Of a stretch of DNA of 7,612 bases, positions 1 to 5,733 are shown piece after piece. Where the stretch lies: the NCBI GenBank assembly GCA_019308525.1, contig JAFDIC010000184.1:1-7612 (forward strand), given 5' to 3'. The position numbers were made by a program, and so were the translations under genes. The notes beneath the pieces are model-generated. The model saw only the letters and a program-made list of their open reading frames with translations, did no database searches and was not told the DNA's origin. Each line of letters begins with the position of its first letter. The stretch's first letter is position 1. This stretch comes from Deltaproteobacteria bacterium (lineage in GTDB: Bacteria > Desulfobacterota > DSM-4660 > Desulfatiglandales > HGW-15).

Positions 1-581
1 CTCTTGCAAGTGGATGCAAGGACTTGTCTCCTGTCCCCGGACATGTCTTCCCCCTTGAGGAAGAGGAGGGCCCTAAAGAGCGCTATAAAGGCGCTCAGGG
101 ACTGGGAGATGACCTCCTTGAGTTCCCTGGGTCTCCCGGTCGATTCAAGGAAAGACTCCCTCAAGAGCAAGAGTTTTCCCTTGACCTCCCTTTCGCACTG
201 GAGTCTCAGGAACTCGGTCCTAAAGCTGAGATCTTTCAAGATGTCCTTGCCGTAAACAAGCACATAGTTGTGTTGGAAATTGAGGTATTCAACGGGAAAG
301 GTATCCAGAGAGGTGTCAACGTAGTGTTCCGTAACAAAGAGGGGTACTGATACATTTCTCCTTCGCCACTTGGACACGGTCTTAAAGGCCCGATCCAACC
401 GGCCTATACCTTCTTCCGACAGCACGATCATGAAATTTATATCGGATTTGCCAGGGCGGTATTCAGACCCGGCCCCGCTGCCGTAAAGGATCATGCTGAT
501 TAGTTCGTCCCCAAACAGATCCTTATAATCCTTTGTAATTTCTTGAAATATCTCCCTGGGGTCCTTGGGTGCCTTGCCCAT
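1..581 (-). CDS. Nucleotidyltransferase-fold protein, 3' end outside window
   Basis: The reading frame opens with ATG at 581 and stays open for 193 codons to the left edge, so the C-terminus is missing. A good ribosome binding site (GGAAGGGAG) lies a few bases upstream of the start. Residues about 28-54 have the pattern of the polymerase-beta nucleotidyltransferase superfamily: hydrophobic strand, YGSG (33-36), then SDIN (46-49) and another hydrophobic strand. The usual second acidic residue of the D-x-D metal site is asparagine (N49), so catalysis is uncertain. The rest (KWRRR, then a helical region with RLQCEREVKGKLLLLR) resembles uncharacterised proteins I recall from Desulfobacterota with a degenerate nucleotidyltransferase head and a helical tail. 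The gene lies 48 bases downstream of the TPM-domain gene on the same strand and may be co-transcribed with it. Substrate unknown. The fold call is fairly secure; any function is not. Confidence 0.75.
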   Translation of the reverse strand, partial: MGKAPKDPREIFQEITKDYKDLFGDELISMILYGSGAGSEYRPGKSDINFMIVLSEEGIGRLDRAFKTVSKWRRRNVSVPLFVTEHYVDTSLDTFPVEYLNFQHNYVLVYGKDILKDLSFRTEFLRLQCEREVKGKLLLLRESFLESTGRPRELKEVISQSLSAFIALFRALLFLKGEDMSGDRRQVLASTCK

Positions 582-629
582 TGTTCTCCCTTCCTGGTGC
601 TGGATTTCCAAAATAGGGGTGAAGAGCGC

Positions 630-1418
630 CTAAAAGCTTCCCCCCGCTCCGCCGCCTCCACTCATACCGCCTCCGAACCCTCCGAACCCCCCTCCGAAGC
701 CGCCGAAACCGCCCCTGCTATGGCCACCGCCAAAGCCCCTGCCTCCTCCCATCAAGAAGGGGAGGAAGAATATCCATGATCCTCCCCGGCGCCTGGAACC
801 AAACATGAAAAAAAGGATTATTGCCAGAAGGGGAATGAGGGAGAACGCAGACCGAGAGCGTCTTTTTCGGGGGGCCTTGAGAGGTGCGGCCCCGGTTAAC
901 TTCACGCCGGCCTCTTTGGCGATGACCTGTGCAATGGCGGCCGTACCGCTAAGCAGGCCTTCTCCAAACCGGTTTTTCCTGAAATAGGGGATCATGTATC
1001 GATCGCGGATCTCTCCGACCAACCCATCAGGGAGCATGCCTTCCACGCCGTACCCGGTCTCGATCCGCATCTTCCTTTCCTTGATGGTCACGAAGACGAG
1101 CACGCCCCTGTCTTCTCCCTTCTTTCCTATTCCCCATGCGCTGTAAAGACGGTTGACATAGTCATTGTATTCCTCGCCACCGATATCCGGCATAGTCACC
1201 ACAACGATAGGAACGCCTGTCTTTTGAAAGAGTTCCTTGGCGAGAGCGGCAATCCTTTGCTCATAGTCTTCAGGGATGACATTGGCAAAGTCATTGACCG
1301 GGCCCCTGGGCCTGGGAAAGGGGGTCTCTGCGATGGACACTTGAACATTGGCCCAAATCAAGAGCAGGAGCACAAAGAAGAGAGAACCCCTCCTGGGAAA
1401 GATGAGAGAAAAGTTCAT
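630..1418 (-). CDS. TPM-domain (YgcG/Psb32-type) exported membrane-anchored protein
   Basis: The product has 262 residues. Residues 1-30 look like a cleavable signal peptide: positive residues R9 and R10, a hydrophobic core at about 12-22 and a likely cut after VSIA. Residues about 41-170 match the TPM domain (formerly DUF477), with the typical opening VNDFANVIP and the later stretch ETGYGVEGMLPDG. Hydrophobic segments at about 191-207 and 214-224 would anchor it, and the tail from about 225 to the end is almost entirely glycine, phenylalanine and serine, as is usual for this family. The domain therefore probably sits outside the cytoplasmic membrane. TPM proteins have been linked to phosphatase activity in plants and to membrane quality control in bacteria, but the bacterial role is poorly defined. 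The usual LemA partner gene is not seen next to it. The start follows a moderate GGACGG ribosome binding site. Confidence 0.88.
   Translation of the reverse strand: MNFSLIFPRRGSLFFVLLLLIWANVQVSIAETPFPRPRGPVNDFANVIPEDYEQRIAALAKELFQKTGVPIVVVTMPDIGGEEYNDYVNRLYSAWGIGKKGEDRGVLVFVTIKERKMRIETGYGVEGMLPDGLVGEIRDRYMIPYFRKNRFGEGLLSGTAAIAQVIAKEAGVKLTGAAPLKAPRKRRSRSAFSLIPLLAIILFFMFGSRRRGGSWIFFLPFLMGGGRGFGGGHSRGGFGGFGGGFGGFGGGMSGGGGAGGSF
633..746 (-). repeat. Glycine-rich low-complexity coding repeat
   Basis: This is the 3' end of the TPM-domain gene, where short units encoding GGFGG and GGGF are repeated with small variations. On the plus strand the stretch is rich in CCGCCGAA- and CCTCCGAA-like words. 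Such tracts change length by slippage, so the exact tail length may vary between strains and could be affected by assembly. Confidence 0.7.
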
Positions 1419-1653
1419 CCTGCTGTTACCGTCCTTGAAGTAGTATCAAACGGGCTGCACCGCCGACTGAACCAAAATTTTCCATCGCCTCCACAGCCCC
1501 GACCTTGGGCCATTCCTGTTGCAGACATTGCCGTCCGGGTCCACCGAATGGGATCTTGAAAGAGGCCCGAATATGGATCATAGCCTATAGATTTACAATG
1601 TAACAGTTGTTGGAGATGGGAGCAAGCTATTATTTGAAAGGAGTTGTGGTCGG

Positions 1654-1872
1654 TCATTGTCCAAGCATCTCAAGGGCCTCCTTGGCCCGGGTAGTAGGTT
1701 TCTTGCAGGCGTAATTGGAGCACACGTAGACGGTGGCCTTCTCAAACGCCTCGTCTCCCCAAGGAAACCAGTCCACTGGATTGTAAGCGTGCTGGAGCAA
1801 GTATGGACTCTTTTCATTTACCACTCTATTGGGCCGCGTGCCAGAGTCAGTCTTCATATTGCCATCATCCAT
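1654..1872 (-). pseudogene. Collapsed remnant of a thioredoxin-domain (DUF255/YyaL) protein
   Basis: This 72-residue frame begins at an ATG with an excellent ribosome binding site (GGAGGT, seven bases upstream). Residues 15-46 match the N-terminal signature of DUF255 thioredoxin-domain proteins: [20 protein letters not shown], then [12 protein letters not shown]. In full-length family members, several hundred residues long, this is followed by the CxxC thioredoxin motif and a large (alpha/alpha) barrel. Here residue 46 runs directly into [15 protein letters not shown] and ALEML, which looks like the extreme C-terminus of the same family. Nearly the whole protein, including the active-site CxxC, is therefore missing while the frame is kept. 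The apparent junction is near 1734-1735. The piece KA-T fits both sides, which suggests deletion between short matching sequences. It is probably non-functional, although it could still be translated. A collapsed assembly is the main alternative. Confidence 0.8.
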
Positions 1873-1971
1873 GCCTTTCACCTCCGGGGTCAAAACACCG
1901 CCTGCATAAAGACAAAGGTAAGCACGAAAGATGGGGTGACAACCAACCGCAAGGAGCAAAAAAGGGGCCCC

Positions 1972-2016
1972 GGGGAACAGGAGGTCATGAATGCAAGTCC
2001 TGTGGGCTGTTTCCCC
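1972..2016. repeat. Imperfect inverted repeat in the divergent intergenic region
   Basis: GGGGAACAG at 1972-1980 can pair with CTGTTTCCCC at 2007-2016 with one bulged base. A competing inner pairing, CAGGA (1979-1983) with TCCTG (1998-2002), overlaps the left arm, so the two structures exclude each other. It lies in the 266-base gap between the DUF255 remnant and rubrerythrin, which would otherwise hold divergent promoters. No T-run follows, so it is not a standard terminator. The role is unknown and chance is possible. Confidence 0.3.
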
Positions 2017-2138
2017 TACCCTACTCTTTCCTTTTACATCTTTTCTAGGGAGAAAATACGTGGTCCACCCCATTTAATGAGGGCAATCCAGGCATTATAG
2101 TCTAGTCCAAATAACATCAAGCAGGAGGACATACTTCT

Positions 2139-2633
2139 ATGGGAAAGACCGAACAAAACCTTTTGGAGGCATTCGCCGGAGAGTCACAGGCAAACCGGAG
2201 GTACCTGGCCTTTGCAAAACAGGCTGAAAAGGAAGGGTACAAGCAGGTTGCAAAACTGTTCAGGGCCGCGGCCGAAGCAGAAACGGTGCACGCGCACTCC
2301 CACCTGCGCACCTTGGGTGGCGTAAAGGGCACGGCGGACAATCTACAGGAGGCCATATCAGGAGAAACACATGAGTTTAAGACCATGTACCCGGCCATGA
2401 TAGAAACGGCAAAGGCAGAGGCTCAAAAGGCGGCCGAGAGATCTTTCACCTTTGCGAATGAGGTGGAAAAGGTACACGCGGAGCTGTATCAAAAGGCCCT
2501 TGACAACCTGGAGAGCCTTGAGGATACCGACTATTACGTGTGCCCGGTATGCGGTTATACATGCGAGAAGGAGCCGCCTGAAAGGTGCCCGGTATGCGGG
2601 GCGAAACAGCAGGCCTTTTTCAAGGTGGACTGA
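2139..2633 (+). CDS. rbr: Rubrerythrin
   Basis: Rubrerythrin is a cytoplasmic di-iron peroxidase that reduces hydrogen peroxide to water with electrons from rubredoxin. The 164-residue product has the ferritin-like four-helix domain (about 1-128), with paired ligand motifs E15-x6-Y22, E48-x2-H51, E76-x2-E79 and E110-x2-H113. A C-terminal rubredoxin-type iron site follows, with C135-x2-C138 (CPVCGY) and C150-x2-C153 (CPVCGA). The short 11-residue gap between the two knuckles is normal for rubrerythrin and differs from true rubredoxin. It is somewhat shorter than the 191-residue Desulfovibrio vulgaris protein but lacks nothing obvious. AGGAGG lies ten bases before the ATG. A rubredoxin gene follows after 55 bases, probably in the same transcript. 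The pairing and the nearby PerR-type gene support a role in peroxide defence. Confidence 0.96.
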   Translation: MGKTEQNLLEAFAGESQANRRYLAFAKQAEKEGYKQVAKLFRAAAEAETVHAHSHLRTLGGVKGTADNLQEAISGETHEFKTMYPAMIETAKAEAQKAAERSFTFANEVEKVHAELYQKALDNLESLEDTDYYVCPVCGYTCEKEPPERCPVCGAKQQAFFKVD

Positions 2634-2688
2634 GGAATAGTGGCACGGTTAGCAGCAACCCACTTAATGGGCCAAGAGGGGGGATTGC

Positions 2689-2880
2689 ATGGCGAATCCT
2701 GAAGACATGTGGCAATGCCAGACTACTAATTGCGGCTACATATACAATCCGGACAGGGGGGACAGGAAGGGCAAGGTCCCGAAAGGGGTAAGCTTCGAGG
2801 ATCTACCCGAGGAGTGGAAATGTCCTGTTTGCGGGGCCGGGAAAAAGTTCTTCAAGCCCCTGGGAACTAAAGCCGCCTGA
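2689..2880 (+). CDS. rub: Rubredoxin with CX4C first knuckle
   Basis: This 63-residue protein is a small one-iron electron carrier, expected to feed rubrerythrin and desulfoferrodoxin. The second iron knuckle is standard (C45-P-V-C48-G), as are the aromatic and glycine positions (GYIYNP at 16-21, FEDLPEEW at 36-43). The first knuckle is unusual: C10 and C15 are separated by four residues (QTTN) instead of two. I recall that a rubredoxin-2 type with such a spacing has been described in Desulfovibrio desulfuricans, so it is a known variant, but the loop should alter the surroundings of the iron. The ribosome binding site (GAGGGGGG) is strong. It lies 55 bases after rubrerythrin and 189 bases before the next gene, which has its own promoter. 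Confidence 0.93.
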   Translation: MANPEDMWQCQTTNCGYIYNPDRGDRKGKVPKGVSFEDLPEEWKCPVCGAGKKFFKPLGTKAA

Positions 2881-3003
2881 AGGAAGTACTCATCGATTAG
2901 AGATAGGGGATAACATTTCGATCTCACAAGGTTAACATATATGCCCGATCTCACTGGAAAAAGGACCAAGGGAGCAATAACTGCAATGGAAAACAAGAAG
3001 GGG

Positions 3004-3031
3004 TTGACAAGGTCTTCAGTGGAAATATAAT
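3004..3031 (+). promoter_or_regulatory. Sigma70-type promoter of the PerR-type gene
   Basis: A consensus -35 box TTGACA (3004-3009) and a consensus -10 box TATAAT (3026-3031) are separated by 16 bases. Transcription should start near 3038, giving a leader of about 30 bases to the TTG start codon at 3070. The perfect match of both hexamers makes this the clearest promoter in the window. Its -10 box overlaps the 19-bp palindrome. Confidence 0.85.
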
Positions 3032-3047
3032 AGTAATGATTACTATT
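3029..3047. promoter_or_regulatory. Predicted Fur/PerR-type operator (perfect 19-bp palindrome)
   Basis: AATAGTAATGATTACTATT is a perfect inverted repeat of 9-1-9. It agrees with the PerR box (TTATAATnATTATAA) at 10 of 14 defined positions and has the same 7-1-7 core symmetry. It covers the end of the -10 box and the predicted transcription start, an ideal place for a repressor. The next gene encodes a Fur/PerR-family protein, so negative autoregulation is the natural inference. Confidence 0.8.
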
Positions 3048-3069
3048 TCCAAATGAGAACCCGGGCACT

Positions 3070-3498
3070 TTGAAAACTGACAAGAAATTCAGAATGACGC
3101 ACCAGAGGAAAGTTATCCTTGATGTGGTGCGCGAAAAAGGCGAACACCTCACAGCGGATGAGATCTATGATCGGGTGAGAAAGAAGCTGCCGAAGATCAG
3201 CTTGGGGACCGTCTACCGTAACCTGGATCTCCTGGCATCCCAGGGGCTCATAAGAAAACTGGAACCGGAATACCAGCAGATGCGCTTCGATGGGTGTACC
3301 AGTGAACACTACCATCTTTTGTGCATGCGTTGCGGCAGGATTACCGATGCCCCGGTGGCCCACTCAGATAACGTCCTTGATATAATTGAAGGTACTATCG
3401 GTAAACTGACCAGGTACGGGATATTCGGGCACAGGCTAGAATTTATTGGACTTTGCCCTAGGTGCTTGGAAGAGGAGAACAAACGCTCAGAGAATTAG
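3070..3498 (+). CDS. perR: Fur-family transcriptional regulator, PerR-like
   Basis: This 142-residue protein is a metal-dependent repressor that likely senses peroxide. An N-terminal winged helix (about 8-80) carries TADEIYDRVR and GTVYRNLDLL. The C-terminal dimerisation part carries the structural zinc site C85-x2-C88 and C129-x2-C132. Positions that match PerR regulatory-metal ligands are present: H26, D74 in the RFD motif, H80, H82 and D93. The RFD plus HYHLLC arrangement favours PerR over Fur or Zur, but this has not been shown experimentally. The start is TTG; no ATG or GTG occurs in frame between the upstream stop at 3037 and this codon, and the internal ATG at 3094 would remove part of the first helix. 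The ribosome binding site is poor, fitting low expression of a regulator. It sits between the peroxide and the superoxide defence genes. Confidence 0.9.
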   Translation: MKTDKKFRMTHQRKVILDVVREKGEHLTADEIYDRVRKKLPKISLGTVYRNLDLLASQGLIRKLEPEYQQMRFDGCTSEHYHLLCMRCGRITDAPVAHSDNVLDIIEGTIGKLTRYGIFGHRLEFIGLCPRCLEEENKRSEN

Positions 3499-3628
3499 AG
3501 ACTCCCCATGTGAGGTGCCTTTTTAGGAACTGGCAGGGGAACCGGATCATGAAGTGGTACTGGTGGTCGTGAATAAGTCTAAATGATGATTTTTCTAACT
3601 AACCATTATCTGGACAGGAGGATTAGAA

Positions 3629-4003
3629 ATGGCTGAAAGATTGGAGATTTACAAGTGTGAATTATGCGGCAACATAGTTGAGGTCCTGCACGGTGGTGGC
3701 GGGGAACTGGTTTGCTGCGGTGAGCCAATGAAACTTTACAAGGAGAACACCGTGGACGCGGCCAGGGAAAAGCATGTGCCTGTGGTAGAGAAGACTGATG
3801 AAGGTTACAAGGTGAGGGTCGGCAGCGTCGCCCACCCCATGGAAGAGAAACACTACATTGAATGGGTCGAGATCATCGCGGACGGGGAGGCCTACAGGCA
3901 GTTCCTGAACCCTGGTGAGCAGCCGGAAGCCACGTTCTGTATAAAGGCCGAGAAGGTGACGGCCCGGGAGTACTGCAACCTTCATGGTCTCTGGAAAGGG
4001 TAG
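3629..4003 (+). CDS. dfx: Desulfoferrodoxin, class I superoxide reductase
   Basis: Superoxide reductase turns superoxide into hydrogen peroxide in the cytoplasm without releasing oxygen, using electrons from rubredoxin. The 124 residues match the usual length of the two-iron form. Residues 1-36 are a desulforedoxin domain with C10, C13, C29 and C30 (CELC and VCC). The catalytic domain carries all five ligands of the active iron: H49 in EKHVP, H69 in AHPM, H75, C116 and H119 in CNLHG. The functionally important pair E47-K48 is also present. The ribosome binding site (AGGAGG) is strong. The stop codon lies five bases before the ferritin start, so the two are almost certainly co-translated. The product, peroxide, is the substrate of rubrerythrin encoded upstream. 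Confidence 0.97.
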   Translation: MAERLEIYKCELCGNIVEVLHGGGGELVCCGEPMKLYKENTVDAAREKHVPVVEKTDEGYKVRVGSVAHPMEEKHYIEWVEIIADGEAYRQFLNPGEQPEATFCIKAEKVTAREYCNLHGLWKG

Positions 4004-4008
4004 TAGAG

Positions 4009-4533
4009 ATGCTTAGCAAGACTATGGAAAAGGCGTTGAACGATCAGGTAAATGCGGAGATGTATTCGGCATATCTCTATCTGGCTATGGAGGCCTATTT
4101 CCAGTCCGTGGGCCTCAACGGGTTCGCGACCTGGATGCGGGTGCAGACGCAGGAGGAGCTGGTACATGCCATGAAGATCTATGACTTCATAAACGAGAGG
4201 GGTGGTAGGGTTACGCTGAGGGCCATAGAAGCCCCACCGACGGAGTGGGATTCTCCCTTGGGGGTCTTCCAGGCTGCATACGAGCACGAGCAGAAGGTGA
4301 CAGGGCTCATAAATGACCTGGTGGACCTGTCCCAGGCGGAAAAAGACCACGCGACCCACAATTTTCTCCAGTGGTTCGTGGGCGAGCAGGTGGAAGAAGA
4401 GGACAGCGCCAACAAAGTGGTTGAAAAGATCAAGCTCGTAGGAGAAGCCCAGGGTGGGCTCTTCATGCTGGACCGGGAGCTTGGGCAACGGGTCTTCGTT
4501 CCCCCGGCCCAAACAGCAGGGGAATCACAGTAA
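4009..4533 (+). CDS. ftnA: Ferritin (FtnA-type, non-haem)
   Basis: Ferritin forms a 24-subunit shell that oxidises and stores iron, lowering free ferrous iron and so the damage from peroxide. The 174-residue product is a full-length bacterial ferritin with the ferroxidase residues E17, E50, H53, E94, Q127 and E130 at the same positions as in Escherichia coli FtnA. The methionine typical of haem-binding bacterioferritin is not evident. The start lies five bases after the desulfoferrodoxin stop, with the GGAAAGGG inside the end of that gene serving as ribosome binding site, so translation is probably coupled. Its place next to a superoxide reductase ties iron storage to oxygen defence. Confidence 0.95.
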   Translation: MLSKTMEKALNDQVNAEMYSAYLYLAMEAYFQSVGLNGFATWMRVQTQEELVHAMKIYDFINERGGRVTLRAIEAPPTEWDSPLGVFQAAYEHEQKVTGLINDLVDLSQAEKDHATHNFLQWFVGEQVEEEDSANKVVEKIKLVGEAQGGLFMLDRELGQRVFVPPAQTAGESQ

Positions 4534-4549
4534 CAGGAGGGGAAAAGTC

Positions 4550-4705
4550 ATGGCAGAGTGGAAGTGTAAGAATTGCGGGTATAGCCTGGAGGCGGATGCC
4601 CCGCCAGAGGAATGCCCTTCGTGCAAGGAAAAATGTGAGTTTGTGGATGTCAGTTGTTACATACCCGACTGCGGGAATACCGGCAGCGATGAGAGGCTGG
4701 GGTAG
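4550..4705 (+). CDS. Small rubredoxin-like (RCKP-type) cysteine-rich protein
   Basis: The product has 51 residues, seven of them cysteine. A rubredoxin-like pair of knuckles is formed by C6-x2-C9 (WKCKNCGY) and C22-x2-C25 (CPSC) with only a 12-residue gap, as in the C-terminal domain of rubrerythrin. Three further cysteines (C29, C36, C41) lie in the second half; the segment VSCYIPDCG recalls short proteins found beside rubrerythrin or desulfoferrodoxin genes in anaerobes. It may bind iron or zinc and carry electrons; no function has been shown for this group that I can name. AGGAGGGG precedes the ATG, which lies 16 bases after the ferritin stop, so it belongs to the same operon. Confidence 0.85.
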   Translation: MAEWKCKNCGYSLEADAPPEECPSCKEKCEFVDVSCYIPDCGNTGSDERLG

Positions 4706-4738
4706 GGCCAGGGATTGAACCAGAAGGAGGGTTTGGGC

Positions 4739-4921
4739 ATGTCGAAAAAGAAGTATAGGGTACGGGCAGAGTGTCCCCAATGCGCATGCGGCGATATCAG
4801 TTTCTTGGGTCCCGAAAAGCTCAGGGAGAAATTCATAGGCAATGAAGAGGAAATAGAGATCCTCTGTCCCCTGTGCGGCACCAAACACAAGGGAAAGGTT
4901 GAGGAAGTGGGCGAGGAGTAG
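4739..4921 (+). CDS. Small zinc-ribbon protein
   Basis: The product has 60 residues. C12-x2-C15 and C43-x2-C46 (CPLCG) form a probable zinc ribbon, with an additional cysteine at C17 close to the first knuckle. The segment between the knuckles is charged and likely forms strands around a helix, and the ends are rich in lysine and glutamate. The ATG was chosen because AAGGAGG lies eight bases upstream; an earlier in-frame TTG at 4715 lacks this support. The gene lies 33 bases after the rubredoxin-like gene. I do not recognise a characterised family. Metal binding is a fair inference, the role is open. Confidence 0.75.
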   Translation: MSKKKYRVRAECPQCACGDISFLGPEKLREKFIGNEEEIEILCPLCGTKHKGKVEEVGEE

Positions 4922-4972
4922 TCCGGGTGAGGATTTGCTGGTAACTTGTTCAGCGGTTTTGGAGGACCAGAG

Positions 4973-5413
4973 ATGGGGAAAGCGCTTGTAGTGTATGCAA
5001 CGAGGACAGGTGGGACCAAGGATATAGCCAATCTCATAGCCGAGGGGATACGGATTCAAGGATCCGAGGCGAACGTGGTCAATGTCAACAGTATCAAGAA
5101 GGGATCGGACTTCGATGGTTACGATGCCTATGTGTTCGGTTCCGCCACTTATCATGGCGAGATGTTGCAGGGGATGAAGACCTTGCTCTTCCTGGCCGAG
5201 AAGGCACACCTGGAAGGAAAGATCGGAGGTGCCTTTGGTGCCTTTGGCTGGAGCGGCGAGGCTCCGGGCCGAATATTTGATACCATGAAGAACATATACA
5301 AGATGGAAATGGTCCGGGGACCATTGAGGCTAAAATCTGCTTCCCTTGGAGGAGGCGTTCAGATGGCCCAGGACTACGGGAAAGAGATAGGCAAGAAGAT
5401 AGAGAAAAGTTAA
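4973..5413 (+). CDS. Flavodoxin-domain protein, similar to the flavodiiron protein flavodoxin domain
   Basis: The product has 146 residues and is a single flavodoxin fold expected to bind FMN and pass electrons in the cytoplasm. After the first strand (ALVVYA) comes the phosphate loop TRTGGTKD (residues 9-16). GSATYHGEMLQGM and the glycine-rich GAFGAFGWSGEA correspond to the two other loops around the flavin. The latter motif is typical of the flavodoxin domain of flavodiiron oxygen or nitric oxide reductases (FprA, ROO), yet no metallo-lactamase di-iron domain is fused or encoded next to it. The ATG at 4973 has GGAGG seven bases upstream; a frame extension to 4946 is less likely. Its position among superoxide defence genes suggests a role as electron donor, which is inference. 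Confidence 0.88.
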   Translation: MGKALVVYATRTGGTKDIANLIAEGIRIQGSEANVVNVNSIKKGSDFDGYDAYVFGSATYHGEMLQGMKTLLFLAEKAHLEGKIGGAFGAFGWSGEAPGRIFDTMKNIYKMEMVRGPLRLKSASLGGGVQMAQDYGKEIGKKIEKS

Positions 5414-5454
5414 CAAACTTTTTTCGAAGCCATCATTATTACTAGGAGGTGACC

Positions 5455-5661
5455 ATGACAACACCTATGCATTGCCCGGGATTCCAGGAGCTTAAGAACT
5501 TGAAATCCTTCATTTGCAAATGCCCCAACTGCGGAAAGGAGAAGGAGATCTTTTCCGATGAGTTTAACAGGGAACACTTCTGTTCGGGTTGCGGGGAAAA
5601 GATTGATTTCTCCAAGTGTGAGATAGGGCAAGAGGGCGGCACAGCCGGGGCACCCAGGTGA
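5455..5661 (+). CDS. Small zinc-ribbon protein
   Basis: The product has 68 residues. The core carries two knuckles, C23-x2-C26 (CPNCGKE) and C43-x2-C46 (CSGCGE), with extra cysteines C7, C21 and C55. The middle section KEKEIFSDEF looks conserved by eye against small proteins I recall from sulfate reducers, but this was not checked. A single-domain zinc ribbon or a rubredoxin-like iron site are both possible. AGGAGG lies five bases before the ATG; a GTG two codons earlier overlaps this ribosome binding site and was rejected as start. The tail after residue 56 is rich in glycine and alanine and is probably flexible. The gene follows the flavodoxin gene after 41 bases. Confidence 0.78.
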   Translation: MTTPMHCPGFQELKNLKSFICKCPNCGKEKEIFSDEFNREHFCSGCGEKIDFSKCEIGQEGGTAGAPR

Positions 5662-5733
5662 AGAGGCTGCCCGGGTCCGGGGTACTATTGAGTTCTGGAG
5701 TATGAGTCAAAGAAAAGGGCTGGGAGCGGTATC

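Noticed and set aside
1657..2100. Plus-strand frame opposite the DUF255 remnant
   Set aside because: The minus strand carries a clear family signature with a strong ribosome binding site; the plus-strand product has no recognisable motif.
2073..2101. Possible promoter of rubrerythrin (TTTAAT, 17 bases, TATAGT)
   Set aside because: The -35 match is only three of six bases; the -10 box alone is too weak to call a feature.
2919..2954. Nine-base direct repeat CGATCTCAC, copies at 2919-2927 and 2946-2954
   Set aside because: It is short and has only two copies and no symmetry; it probably arose by chance, although it lies upstream of the regulator promoter.
3503..3540. Possible terminator after the regulator gene (CCCC/TGCC arms with GGCA/GGGG around a T-run)
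   Set aside because: The stem is broken by an eight-base bulge and the T-run falls in the loop instead of after the stem.
4463..5209. Long open frame on the minus strand across the ferritin end, small cysteine-rich genes and flavodoxin start
   Set aside because: It overlaps five well-supported plus-strand genes, and its translation shows no recognisable domain. It is a by-product of coding on the other strand.
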